This document shows, in pieces, positions 32,294 to 40,875 of a stretch of DNA of 46,341 nucleotides; positions within the stretch are counted from its first letter, which is position 1, and each line of letters starts with the position of its first letter. This stretch comes from CAZYIW01 sp964647705 (GTDB lineage: Bacteria > Pseudomonadota > Gammaproteobacteria > PS1 > Pseudothioglobaceae), in contig CAZYIW010000007.1 in assembly GCA_964647705.1 (NCBI GenBank), positions 1 to 46,341 of the forward strand, in the 5' to 3' direction. The notes beneath the pieces are model-generated. The model saw only the letters and a program-made list of their open reading frames with translations. It made no database searches and had not been told where the DNA came from. The position numbers were made by a program, and so were the translations under genes.

Positions 32294-33292
32294 ATGATAA
32301 AAACAATCACATTACTGATATTTTCTTTTCTAATCTCTTTTGTACATGCCCAAGAGCCTGGCAAGGTGACAGGTGGAAAAATGTATGAAAATCCAAGTTG
32401 GTTTACAGACAGTTTTTTAGATATTGCCGAAGATGTAGAAGAGGCCAGTGACGATGACAAAAAGGTGATTTTGTTTTTCCATTTGGCTGGTTGTCCTTAT
32501 TGTAATGCAATGCTGGATCATAATTTTAAATCGGGACAAAACCCAGACTTTATCAAGGATAACTTCATTGTTATTGCCGTTAATGTTAAAGGCGACCGGG
32601 AAATTACAATGCCCAATGGTGATTCGATGACTGAGAAAGAGTTGGCGCAACTGTTAGGGGTGAAATATACGCCTGCAATCGTTTTCTTGGATAAAAATGG
32701 CAAACAGATTTTTAGAACCAATGGCTATCGAAACTCTGAGTTATTTGCCAACACCCTTAAATACGTTAGTGAAGGGCATTATCAGTCTCAAACATTGAAT
32801 CAATTTGTGGCTCAAGAATCAAAAACCAAATATCGTTTCTTACCTCACGAACAACTCAAAACCGTCACTAACTTTAAAGGTTATAACAAGCCTGTTGCAA
32901 TGTTGTTTGAAGATGAAAATTGTACAGGCTGCACCCATTTTCATCAAAAGTTAATTAATCGGGATGATGTTAAACAAGCATTGAGTGATTTTTTGTTTGT
33001 GCGATTTGATGGCAATTCGCAAGAGTCGATTATTGACTTTGAAGGCAATACCACAACACCAAAACAGCTGGCAGAAAAATATAATCTGAGTTATCGCCCA
33101 GGCGTTTTGCTGTTTGACAATGGAGAAAAAATTATTGAGATTGACAACACTTTGTACAGTTTTCATTTTAATACGGTATTAAGTTTTGTCAGTGGCAAAC
33201 ATTATGAAGTGCATGAGAATTTTTCATCCTATCGAAATGAACATCAACAAAAGCTTCTAGAGCAAGGTATTGATATCAGTATTGTTGACTGA
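32294..33292 (+). CDS. Exported protein with two thioredoxin-like domains
   Basis: A 332-residue protein with signal peptide (MIKTITLLIFSFLISFVHA-QE). It has two thioredoxin folds in tandem. The first has CPYC (67-70) and a cis-Pro in YTPAIVFLD; the second has CTGC (210-213) and YRPGVLLFD. The first resembles SoxW/DsbD-gamma-like thioredoxins of sulfur oxidisers. It is a likely periplasmic thiol reductant or persulfide handler. A putative promoter (TTGTTT, 17 bases, TATACT near 32,260) precedes it. Confidence 0.87.
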   Translation: MIKTITLLIFSFLISFVHAQEPGKVTGGKMYENPSWFTDSFLDIAEDVEEASDDDKKVILFFHLAGCPYCNAMLDHNFKSGQNPDFIKDNFIVIAVNVKGDREITMPNGDSMTEKELAQLLGVKYTPAIVFLDKNGKQIFRTNGYRNSELFANTLKYVSEGHYQSQTLNQFVAQESKTKYRFLPHEQLKTVTNFKGYNKPVAMLFEDENCTGCTHFHQKLINRDDVKQALSDFLFVRFDGNSQESIIDFEGNTTTPKQLAEKYNLSYRPGVLLFDNGEKIIEIDNTLYSFHFNTVLSFVSGKHYEVHENFSSYRNEHQQKLLEQGIDISIVD

Positions 33293-33312
33293 TTCAAACA
33301 ATAAGTACTGAC

Positions 33313-33333
33313 ACTACCAATAAAATTGGTAGT
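33313..33333 (+). terminator. Hairpin terminator after the double-thioredoxin gene
   Basis: ACTACCAAT pairs perfectly with ATTGGTAGT (9 pairs) around AAA, followed by TTCCC. The stem is strong but the U run is short, so termination may be partial. Confidence 0.65.
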
Positions 33334-33417
33334 TTCCCTAACGCTGTCTTTTTATAACCTGATTAGAATTGCTCAGGATGATTGAATTTTTCAATTACGC
33401 TTTATGGGAGAGAAGCA

Positions 33418-33906
33418 ATGATAAAAAATAAAATAACACAGTTAATATTAAGTCTTTTTATGGCTTTAGGGATTAGCACAATTGTTCAGGCAGCTGGGCA
33501 TGCTGGTGGATATGGTAAACAATCCATTGCTTATCATGTCAATTATGACGATGCTAAGCGTCAGGCTGGTGCTCTGAGAAATATCCAAAACCATATCAAT
33601 GCAGTGGGCGCTGAAAATATGGATTTGCGCGTAATTATGCATGGTAAAGGATTGTCTATGTTGCTATTAAGTGATGAGGCGCAACACACTAAGTTACCAA
33701 GAGGTAATGCCGATGAACAGCAACAAGCTAAGATTGACAACCTAAAATCCCAAGGTGTGGCGTTTAAAGTTTGTGCCAATACACTCAGAGGCAAAAAAAT
33801 AAGCCTAGACCAGCTTCATGATGCACAGCAAAGTGATGTGGTTCCTAGTGGTGTAGCTGAGGTGGCACACCTTCAAGACAAAGGATTTAGTTATTTAAGA
33901 CCATAG
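33418..33906 (+). CDS. Exported DsrE/DsrF-family protein
   Basis: The start at 33,418 follows GGGAG by 8 bases and gives 162 residues with a signal peptide (KITQLILSLFMALGISTIVQAA-GHA). The mature part is a DsrE-like fold: SIAYHVNYDDAKRQAGALRNIQNHI, LRVIMHGKGLSMLL, and a single cysteine C119 in FKVCANTLRG, in the position of the sulfur-carrying cysteine of DsrE relatives. Unlike cytoplasmic DsrEFH it is exported. A role in periplasmic sulfur transfer or sensing is inferred. Confidence 0.87.
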   Translation: MIKNKITQLILSLFMALGISTIVQAAGHAGGYGKQSIAYHVNYDDAKRQAGALRNIQNHINAVGAENMDLRVIMHGKGLSMLLLSDEAQHTKLPRGNADEQQQAKIDNLKSQGVAFKVCANTLRGKKISLDQLHDAQQSDVVPSGVAEVAHLQDKGFSYLRP

Positions 33907-33920
33907 TGGTCTAACCAGTT

Positions 33921-33979
33921 TTCTGTGCCACGGCAATTCGCTTGCTACTTTATCTCCAACTCTGTAGCGTGGCACAGAA
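33921..33979. repeat. 12-base inverted repeat with structured loop
   Basis: TTCTGTGCCACG (33,921-33,932) is repeated inverted as CGTGGCACAGAA (33,968-33,979). The 35-base loop contains GCAA/TTGC and GCTAC/GTAGC as inner pairs. It fills the gap between two convergent genes, but no U run follows on either strand. It could be a bidirectional transcription barrier, an mRNA-stabilising end, or a small repeat element. Confidence 0.7.
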
Positions 33980-33980
33980 C

Positions 33981-34598
33981 CTAAACCTCAATCATACCCA
34001 TGGCCATGGCCATTCTCATTAATTCAGACAAATTATCAGCCTGCATTTTTTCCATAATTTTAGCGCGACGTGCTTCAACGGCTGATTGACTGATACAAAC
34101 CTCTTGTGCAATTTTTTTATTCAAAGCGCCTTGAATAATCAAGCGAAAAACTTGCTCCTCTTTATCGGTTAAATAATTGTATTTTTCTCGAATTTCAGAA
34201 ACTTTTAGCGCATGACCGCGCTGCTTATCATCAACCTCTAATGCTTTGTGGACTTTGTCCAGCAGATGCTGATTATTAAACGGTTTTTCAATAAAATCAA
34301 TCGCCCCTTCTTGAATCGCTCTAACCGCCATTGGCACATCTCCATGGCCGGTCATCATTAAAATTGGTGGGTGAATGGCAAAATCATTGAGTTTTGTTTG
34401 TAAATCCAAACCACTCATCTGTGGCATGCGCACATCAGATATCAAACAACCAGGCTTGTTCTGATCAAATTGTTCTAGATAATCTAAGGCAGAATCAAAT
34501 AGCTCGACATTAAGCCCTACCGATCTCATTAACAAAGAGATTGCATCTGTGATTCTTTTGTCGTCATCTACAACAAAGACTGTGGGGGCTTCATTCAT
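33981..34598 (-). CDS. TtrR-like two-component response regulator
   Basis: A 205-residue FixJ/NarL-type regulator. The receiver (residues 1-125) has the acidic pair in VVDDDKRI, the phosphorylated Asp in CLISDVRMP and the conserved Lys in FIEKPF. The C-terminal LuxR-type helix-turn-helix is LTDKEEQVFRLIIQGALNKKIAQEVCISQSAVEARRAKIMEKM. ATG 34,598 matches family starts and overlaps the sensor gene by 8 bases. Assignment as TtrR rests on the partner's TtrS-like build. Confidence 0.9.
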   Translation of the reverse strand: MNEAPTVFVVDDDKRITDAISLLMRSVGLNVELFDSALDYLEQFDQNKPGCLISDVRMPQMSGLDLQTKLNDFAIHPPILMMTGHGDVPMAVRAIQEGAIDFIEKPFNNQHLLDKVHKALEVDDKQRGHALKVSEIREKYNYLTDKEEQVFRLIIQGALNKKIAQEVCISQSAVEARRAKIMEKMQADNLSELMRMAMAMGMIEV

Positions 34599-36714
34599 GT
34601 TTAATCGGCAAACTAAATTCAAAAACAGAGCCTGAGGTTGAACTTTCTATCAGATTTAAACGCCCATAATGACGCTCAATAATACTGCGACTGATAGACA
34701 ATCCAATACCCATACCTTCTTCCTTTTTACTAAAAAACGGCTCAAACAACTTTTCTCTGATGCTAGGTTCAATACCTACGCCAGTATCGGCAATTATAAC
34801 CTTGATTTCATTGTTATTAAATTCTGTGCTGATTTTTAAACTGCGTTTCTTTTTGACAGGTTGCATGGCATCAATGGCATTTTTACAAAGATTAAGTATT
34901 ACCTGGTCAATTTGCATAGGTTGTGCCAAAGTTTTGGGCAAATCAGCTGCCAAATTAAGCTCAAGTGAGATTCTTTGCTCCTCAAGTATTGATCTAAGTA
35001 ATGTTACCAAAGCATTAATTCTCTCATTAATATCAATCATCTTATCGTCTTTTTGTTCTTTGGCACTTAACTGCCTCATATGACGAATCACAGCAGCTGC
35101 ATGTTCTGATTGAAGCGCAATCACATCAAAAATATCTAATAATTCCGCTTGCTTGTATTGTTTAGATTCAATCATTCGAGTGGCGGCATAAGCGCTGGTT
35201 GAGATAGCGGTAAGGGGTTGATTAAGTTCATGCGCAATACCGGTAACAATTTCACCCATGGTGTTCAGACGAGATGCGTGTTCTAGCTCAACTTCGTGTT
35301 GTTGTTGAAGTTGTTCAGTTTTGATACGTTGAGTAATGTCTTTAAACACCACCACACTACCGACAATATTTCTAAATTTATCTTTTAAGGGGTTGGTAGT
35401 GTATTCAACTGTAATCGGACTACCGTCTTTTTTCCAAAATGTATCAAAAGCAATAAATCTTGGATTTGCATCTTTAAAAGTATCATGGACTGGGCAATCA
35501 TCTTGGTGATGGGGTGCGCCATCAGCATGTGTATGATGCAAAATATCGTGTTGCATATTGCCCAATAAGTCTTCTCTATCCCACCCAGTGATCTCAGTCA
35601 AAGCCTTATTGATAAATGTGCATCTCCCCTGTAAATCAACCCCGTAGATGCCTTCGGATACTGAATCCAATACCGTGTCATTTTGTTGCTCAATCAGGTA
35701 ATTGGCCCTTTTAAGTTGATGGTTCAACTTTACCACCCAAAATCCAGTAATTAGCAAAACAAATATGGCTAGGAAAAATAAACTGGATAAAACAATATTG
35801 TCTTTAATGTATTGCCACAAAGTGATCTTTCCATAGTTTTGATAAACGCCCACGCGCAGTTTTTTCATTAAATCGTGAATCGGTTGATAATCCACCGGCG
35901 TGACCCATTCCCAATAACCCCTAGCCTTGGCCTGACTTGAACCAGGCTTCATAAGTAAGAGCGCACTGGCGACTTGTTTGGCTATCGATTTAGAGATGTG
36001 TTTGGTTTTAACCAGAGCCCATTCTGGATAAAGACGCGTGCTTATTAAATAAGGAAAATCTTCAATTTGTTTTTGATTAAGGACAAACAAATCTTCTCGC
36101 TTTACTTTGCCTTGATTGATCATACGTTCAATCACGCCTGTTCTAACAATACCAACATCAATTTTATTATCTATCACTGCATTGACGATATTCCCCTGCA
36201 CACCTAAAAAATCAACACTCGCTTCATCAACCACATCAACATCATTGAGCAAAATTTCGTTATAGCCAATCAACCAGCCGCCTAAACCCTTGGGTGTTGC
36301 ACCAGCAATTTTCTTGCCTTTAATGTCATTGAAGCTTTTGATATTGCTTCCAGATTTGGTGAAGATTACCGAACCAAAACTCGAAGCCTTAGATTCGTCC
36401 ACCAAGGTTAGGATACTGCTGGCACCATACTTAATTTGCAATTCAACAAAGGTAATTGGCTGGGTAATGACAAAATCAAGTTTTTTTTCTTCGGTTAATT
36501 GTTCAAGGTATTCGATATTGCTGGGTTCAATTGCTGTGAGACTGAAATGGTGTTTAGGTATTTTTTGATTGAGATAATCTATGGTGGGTTGCCAAGTTTT
36601 TTTGGCATACTCTTCGCCAGAAAATGCCAAAACCCCAACCGATATCTCTTTTGCAACACTGTTTAGTGTTAAACACGCTAGTATAAAAACAAATGAGATT
36701 TTTCCAGTCAGCAA
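34591..36714 (-). CDS. TtrS-like hybrid sensor histidine kinase
   Basis: A 707-residue membrane sensor. After a signal peptide come a periplasmic PhnD-like binding domain (about 22-290, ISVGVLAFSGEEYAKKTWQP), one membrane helix (308-329), a PAS domain (345-460, with a His/Cys-rich HHTHADGAPHHQDDCPVH), the phosphoacceptor H495 in GIAHELNQPLTAIS, and an ATPase domain (CKNAIDAM, DTGVGIEP, GMGIGLSIS). This build matches TtrS, the tetrathionate sensor. The ligand here may be tetrathionate, thiosulfate or another small anion. Confidence 0.88.
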   Translation of the reverse strand: MLTGKISFVFILACLTLNSVAKEISVGVLAFSGEEYAKKTWQPTIDYLNQKIPKHHFSLTAIEPSNIEYLEQLTEEKKLDFVITQPITFVELQIKYGASSILTLVDESKASSFGSVIFTKSGSNIKSFNDIKGKKIAGATPKGLGGWLIGYNEILLNDVDVVDEASVDFLGVQGNIVNAVIDNKIDVGIVRTGVIERMINQGKVKREDLFVLNQKQIEDFPYLISTRLYPEWALVKTKHISKSIAKQVASALLLMKPGSSQAKARGYWEWVTPVDYQPIHDLMKKLRVGVYQNYGKITLWQYIKDNIVLSSLFFLAIFVLLITGFWVVKLNHQLKRANYLIEQQNDTVLDSVSEGIYGVDLQGRCTFINKALTEITGWDREDLLGNMQHDILHHTHADGAPHHQDDCPVHDTFKDANPRFIAFDTFWKKDGSPITVEYTTNPLKDKFRNIVGSVVVFKDITQRIKTEQLQQQHEVELEHASRLNTMGEIVTGIAHELNQPLTAISTSAYAATRMIESKQYKQAELLDIFDVIALQSEHAAAVIRHMRQLSAKEQKDDKMIDINERINALVTLLRSILEEQRISLELNLAADLPKTLAQPMQIDQVILNLCKNAIDAMQPVKKKRSLKISTEFNNNEIKVIIADTGVGIEPSIREKLFEPFFSKKEEGMGIGLSISRSIIERHYGRLNLIESSTSGSVFEFSLPIKHE

Positions 36715-36716
36715 AA

Positions 36717-37655
36717 TTATTCTAAGGTACGTTCTAGATATAAATACACCGCATAGGCGTTGGTTCGATTTGCCTCATCAAATGCGGCTTCATTAGCAAA
36801 ATCAGACCAATCAATTAAATCGTAGATTTCACCAAATTGCTCCATCTCTTCCACTGCTGGTGTCAGTTTTTCTAACAAGTATTGAAGATAACGATAAGTT
36901 AAAGACATACTGGCCTTAGCATCGTTAGATGCCAAACCATGCCCTGGAACCAAATAACGCATATCCACCTTCATCATGCGATCGAGTGTGGCAATCCACT
37001 TTTTAACATCCGCATCGCCCACAAAAGGAATACGTCCGGCAAAAATGACATCGCCAATATAGAGTGTTTCATCGGTCTTATTTAAAAGCGACATGTCACC
37101 ATCCGAATGAACAGAGCCAAAATAACTGATTAAAAAATGATGCTCGCCCATGGAAAACTCTATGTCCTCGTCGATGATTCTATCCGGTTTGACCAAGTAA
37201 GTATCATCACTCACCCAAGGAAAAAGCGCTGTTCTTCTGGCATCGAGCAAATTTTCAGCATTGTCAGATTCCAAGTAATTGATCGCACCTTTGGGTGCCC
37301 AGATTTTTGCACCCTGCTCTTTAAAAACTTGAAGGCCATATATATGATCAGCATGATAGTGACTGCTTATCACTAATTTGATTGGCTTGTTGGTCAGTCT
37401 TTTTATCTCGTTCAGCATAGCATTGGCCAATGAGGGTGTGCCCAACGCATCAAAAACCACCACGCCTTCTGAGGTAATCACAAATCCAGCGTTTGAGATA
37501 AAACCTTCAAATTCAGTCGCTGCACCTGATAAACCTGGCACATAATAAGACCCGCCATGCAGATGTACCGCTTTCACATCCACACTAACTTTTTCGTATT
37601 CGGCCTGTGCACTCAGTCCGATTAACAACATTAAAGCAAAAAATACTCTCATCAT
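36717..37655 (-). CDS. Exported metallo-beta-lactamase-fold hydrolase (SoxH-like)
   Basis: A 312-residue protein with signal peptide (MMRVFFALMLLIGLSAQA-EY). The dizinc motif HYHADH is near residue 98, with further ligands in GSVHSDGD and VPGHG. It resembles SoxH-type hydrolases of sulfur oxidisers and related quinoprotein-associated MBL proteins; the substrate is unknown. It lies 2 bases upstream of the TtrS-like sensor gene and overlaps bioA by 4 bases, so the group is probably one transcript. Confidence 0.87.
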   Translation of the reverse strand: MMRVFFALMLLIGLSAQAEYEKVSVDVKAVHLHGGSYYVPGLSGAATEFEGFISNAGFVITSEGVVVFDALGTPSLANAMLNEIKRLTNKPIKLVISSHYHADHIYGLQVFKEQGAKIWAPKGAINYLESDNAENLLDARRTALFPWVSDDTYLVKPDRIIDEDIEFSMGEHHFLISYFGSVHSDGDMSLLNKTDETLYIGDVIFAGRIPFVGDADVKKWIATLDRMMKVDMRYLVPGHGLASNDAKASMSLTYRYLQYLLEKLTPAVEEMEQFGEIYDLIDWSDFANEAAFDEANRTNAYAVYLYLERTLE

Positions 37656-38887
37656 AGATCCACTGCAGTTTCAATCGCTTGGGTTAATTTTGACAGTTCC
37701 TCATCGCTGATAATAAACGCTGGCATGGTATAAAGCAAGCGCCCAAATGGTCTTAGCCAAACCCCCTGTTCTATCAAGTGGTTTTGTACTTTCTCTACAT
37801 CAATCTGGTTTTTAAACTCTACCACACCAATTGCTCCGATCACACGCACATCCGAAATTTTAGGGTGTTGTTTAAGAGGTAATAAACTTTGTTTTAGATG
37901 TTTCTCAATATGCCCAACTTGTTTTTTCCAATCTGATGATAGCAGTAACTCCACGCTACTTTTTGCCACCGCACACGCAAGTGGGTTGGCCATAAAAGTT
38001 GGCCCATGCATCAATGTCTCAACACCTTTTGCCACTTTTTGACTTGTTAGAGTCGCAGCCAAAGTCATATAACCACCACTCAAAGCCTTACCCAAACACA
38101 AAATATCCGGTGTTGTATTAGCGTGCTCTAAGGCAAATAAAGCGCCTGTTCGTCCAAACCCTGTAGCAATTTCATCAAAGATTAACAAAACATCAAACTC
38201 ATCACAAAGCATACGCGCTTGTTTGAGATACTCAGCAGGGTAGATATTCATGCCACCAGCCCCTTGCACTATGGGCTCAATAATCATGCCGGCTATTTGT
38301 TGATGATTACGCACCAAATTATTACGCAAATCTTCAATGGCTTCTTCTACATTGTTCATTGTTGGGCGCATCACAAAAAAATGTTTTGGCAAAATATCAG
38401 CGAACAAATGATGCATGCCATTTTCTGGGTCGCAAACGCTCATTGCTCCAAAAGTATCGCCGTGGTAACCACCTAAAGGTGTAATAAATCGAGTTTTTTT
38501 ACTTTGTGCGTTATTTTGCCAATACTGCAAAGCCATCTTCAGTGCTATCTCAACACTCACAGAGCCCGAATCTGCAAAAAAGATTCTATCAAGCGACTTA
38601 GGTGTAATATCAATCAACAATTTAGCCAAATCAATAGCACTTTGATGAGTGAGGCCACCAAACATCACATGTGCCATTTTTTCGGTTTGTCTCTGTACTG
38701 CTTGATTAAGTATTGGATGGTTATATCCGTGAATCGTTGACCACCAAGAACTCATACCATCAATAACCTTGATTTTGTTCTCAAGATTCAGATAAACCCC
38801 ATCGGCTGATAAGACTTTATGAGTCTTTATTTTATTTGGAATGCTGGCATACGGATGCCATATATGGTTGTGGTCAAATGTATCCAT
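37652..38887 (-). CDS. bioA: Adenosylmethionine-8-amino-7-oxononanoate aminotransferase
   Basis: A PLP enzyme of biotin synthesis making 7,8-diaminopelargonate with SAM as amino donor. The 411-residue protein begins with HIWHPYASIPN, has DGMSSWWSTIHGYNHP, the Asp of LLIFDEIATGFGRTG and the PLP lysine in CLGKALSGGYMTLAAT. Other bio genes are absent from the window. It overlaps the downstream MBL gene by 4 bases. Confidence 0.96.
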   Translation of the reverse strand: MDTFDHNHIWHPYASIPNKIKTHKVLSADGVYLNLENKIKVIDGMSSWWSTIHGYNHPILNQAVQRQTEKMAHVMFGGLTHQSAIDLAKLLIDITPKSLDRIFFADSGSVSVEIALKMALQYWQNNAQSKKTRFITPLGGYHGDTFGAMSVCDPENGMHHLFADILPKHFFVMRPTMNNVEEAIEDLRNNLVRNHQQIAGMIIEPIVQGAGGMNIYPAEYLKQARMLCDEFDVLLIFDEIATGFGRTGALFALEHANTTPDILCLGKALSGGYMTLAATLTSQKVAKGVETLMHGPTFMANPLACAVAKSSVELLLSSDWKKQVGHIEKHLKQSLLPLKQHPKISDVRVIGAIGVVEFKNQIDVEKVQNHLIEQGVWLRPFGRLLYTMPAFIISDEELSKLTQAIETAVDL

Positions 38888-38916
38888 GCAGATACATTTT
38901 ACTGATTAGGCATCGC

Positions 38917-39585
38917 TTAGAGGTAGTCTTTAAGCTCTGCCATTGAATCAATCACCAAATCTGGTTTGGCTTCGCGAATATCTTCCCCGTGGTTGTATCC
39001 ATAAGACATACAAATAATATCAAAACCTGCTGCACGTGAAGCCTTCACATCACTGATTGAATCTCCCAACATCAGTGAATCTTTTGGGTCAATACCAAAA
39101 TGTTTGGCAGCATGCAATAATGGTAATGGATCGGGCTTTTTCTTAGGCAGTGTATCACCCGATATAACGATTTCAAACTCGTTAAAAATACCCAAATCTT
39201 TGAGCAGTGGATGAGTAAATTGCTCGGCTTTATTGGTCACGCAACCCAATGTATAACCCTGAGATTTAAGGTAAGCAACACCTTCTTTAACACCATCATA
39301 TAAGCACGATCGTCCAGAAGTATTCTTAGCATACAAATCCAAAAAGATGGGGTATGCTTGATCAAAGTCTTTTTGGTTGACCTGTGCTTCAAGCTCACCA
39401 GTAAGAGAACGTTCTACCAATTTGGGCACCCCATTGCCAACCCAATGCCGGACTTTGGCCTCTCCCCATTTTTCCCGACCCATGACGAGCATTAGCTCAT
39501 CCACACAATAAGCCAAATCTGGTACAGAGTCAACCAAGGTTCCATCCACATCGATCATGATTAGTTTTGGGTTAAATTGTTTCAC
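38917..39585 (-). CDS. gph: Phosphoglycolate phosphatase
   Basis: A 222-residue HAD-family phosphatase with IDVDGTLVDSVPDLA (nucleophile Asp), CVTNKAEQF, KKKPDPLPL and MLGDSISDVKASRAAG in order. It removes 2-phosphoglycolate, which matters in organisms fixing CO2 with RuBisCO. By sequence alone it could act on other small phosphates. It is divergent from proC. Confidence 0.92.
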   Translation of the reverse strand: MKQFNPKLIMIDVDGTLVDSVPDLAYCVDELMLVMGREKWGEAKVRHWVGNGVPKLVERSLTGELEAQVNQKDFDQAYPIFLDLYAKNTSGRSCLYDGVKEGVAYLKSQGYTLGCVTNKAEQFTHPLLKDLGIFNEFEIVISGDTLPKKKPDPLPLLHAAKHFGIDPKDSLMLGDSISDVKASRAAGFDIICMSYGYNHGEDIREAKPDLVIDSMAELKDYL

Positions 39586-39647
39586 TCAAAATCCTTTTGT
39601 TGTTAATTTAGGTAGAATATCCACCATCATACTGAGGTGAAATTTTA

Positions 39648-40478
39648 ATGCAAAACTCTGCAACTATTGGTTTTATCGGCGCTGGAAACATGGCCTATGC
39701 ACTGGTCAGTGGGTTGATTGATAGTGGTTTTAACAAAAACAACATCAAAATCAGCGATCCAAATGAGGCGTTATTATCCCAACGAAAAGGTGAATTTAAC
39801 CTTGAAGTTTTTACGGATAACACCGAACTTGCCAGTCAATGTAGTGTGGTTGTTTTGGCAATTAAGCCTCAAATTATGTCCCAAGTGTGTAAAGAATTAT
39901 CTGGCGCGCTAGATCATCGGCCTTTGATAATCTCGATCGCTGCTGGTGTTAGATCCAATGATATTGGTCGCTGGCTGGGTGCTGATTACTCTATCGTAAG
40001 AAGCATGCCCAATACCCCAGCACTTTTGGGACAAGGGGCAAGTGGCTTGTATGCCAACAGCACAGCCAGTGCTCAGGAAAAATCCTTGGCCGAAGACATT
40101 CTAAGTGCAGTGGGTCATTGTTTGTGGGTAGACAATGAAAAGATGCTGGATGCTGTCACCGCACTCTCTGGTAGTGGACCGGCTTATTTCTTCTTAATGA
40201 TTGAGTCAATGACCAAAGCCGCTGTCGATTTAGGTCTTGATGAAGACACGGCTCAAAGGCTCAGCATTCAAACCGCATTGGGTGCGGCAACCATGGCCAA
40301 GCTCTCAGAGGATGCACCACATGAACTGCGCACCAAAGTCACTTCTGCTGGAGGTACCACACAAGCAGCCATTGAATCATTTCTAGAGCAAAACTTTGAA
40401 GCTGTCGTTGCTCATGCAATGCGCGCAGCCTTTAACCGAGCTCGAGAAATGAGTAGCGAGTTTGGTGATGACGAATGA
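39648..40478 (+). CDS. proC: Pyrroline-5-carboxylate reductase
   Basis: Final step of proline synthesis. The 276-residue protein starts MQNSATIGFIGAGNMAYALVSGL (NADP-binding GxGxMA). It has VRSMPNTPALLGQGASGL and the C-terminal signature ALSGSGPAYFFLMIESM, followed by TSAGGTTQAAI. The next gene starts 11 bases before its stop. Confidence 0.96.
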   Translation: MQNSATIGFIGAGNMAYALVSGLIDSGFNKNNIKISDPNEALLSQRKGEFNLEVFTDNTELASQCSVVVLAIKPQIMSQVCKELSGALDHRPLIISIAAGVRSNDIGRWLGADYSIVRSMPNTPALLGQGASGLYANSTASAQEKSLAEDILSAVGHCLWVDNEKMLDAVTALSGSGPAYFFLMIESMTKAAVDLGLDEDTAQRLSIQTALGAATMAKLSEDAPHELRTKVTSAGGTTQAAIESFLEQNFEAVVAHAMRAAFNRAREMSSEFGDDE

Positions 40479-40875
40479 AGCACTAACACTCGATATTAAG
40501 AGCTCAAAACTTTATTTATATCTGCTACTGAGTGTCTATTTCCTTGGCATGGGGGTTGTTTGGTATTATGTTTATAGTCTTTGGTTAAGCGTTTTTGCCA
40601 CTGTTTTGTTATCGGTTTGGGCCTGGGATTTTTATCAAAAAAATATCCGCTTATCGTCCTCAAATGCCATCAAAAAAATCCACTTAGAAAATACACGTTT
40701 AAGTGTTGAAAATAACGCTGGAAAAAAAACCCAATACCCATCATTTTATCCGGCCTATCAATCTCGTTATTTGGTGATAATTTATGCCAAAGGGACGTCA
40801 ATTGTCTTATTTAGAGACGCATTACCCTATCAATCTTTATCTAAAATTAATCGACTGCTAAATGCTAACACCTGA
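40468..40875 (+). CDS. YgfX-like small membrane protein
   Basis: A 135-residue protein with two adjacent membrane helices (about 15-58: YLYLLLSVYFLGMGVVWYYVYSL, WLSVFATVLLSVWAWDFY), then a basic cytoplasmic domain ending LFRDALPYQSLSKINRLL. This layout matches YgfX/CptA-type proteins, but the similarity is faint and SdhE, its usual neighbour, is absent. The start overlaps proC by 11 bases and the end overlaps the next gene by 14, indicating co-translation. Confidence 0.7.
   Translation: MTNEALTLDIKSSKLYLYLLLSVYFLGMGVVWYYVYSLWLSVFATVLLSVWAWDFYQKNIRLSSSNAIKKIHLENTRLSVENNAGKKTQYPSFYPAYQSRYLVIIYAKGTSIVLFRDALPYQSLSKINRLLNANT

Noticed and set aside
34591..36714. PhnD-like domain as evidence of a phosphonate transporter
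   Set aside because: It is fused through a membrane helix to PAS and kinase domains and paired with a LuxR-type regulator, so it is a sensor; no permease or ATPase is near.
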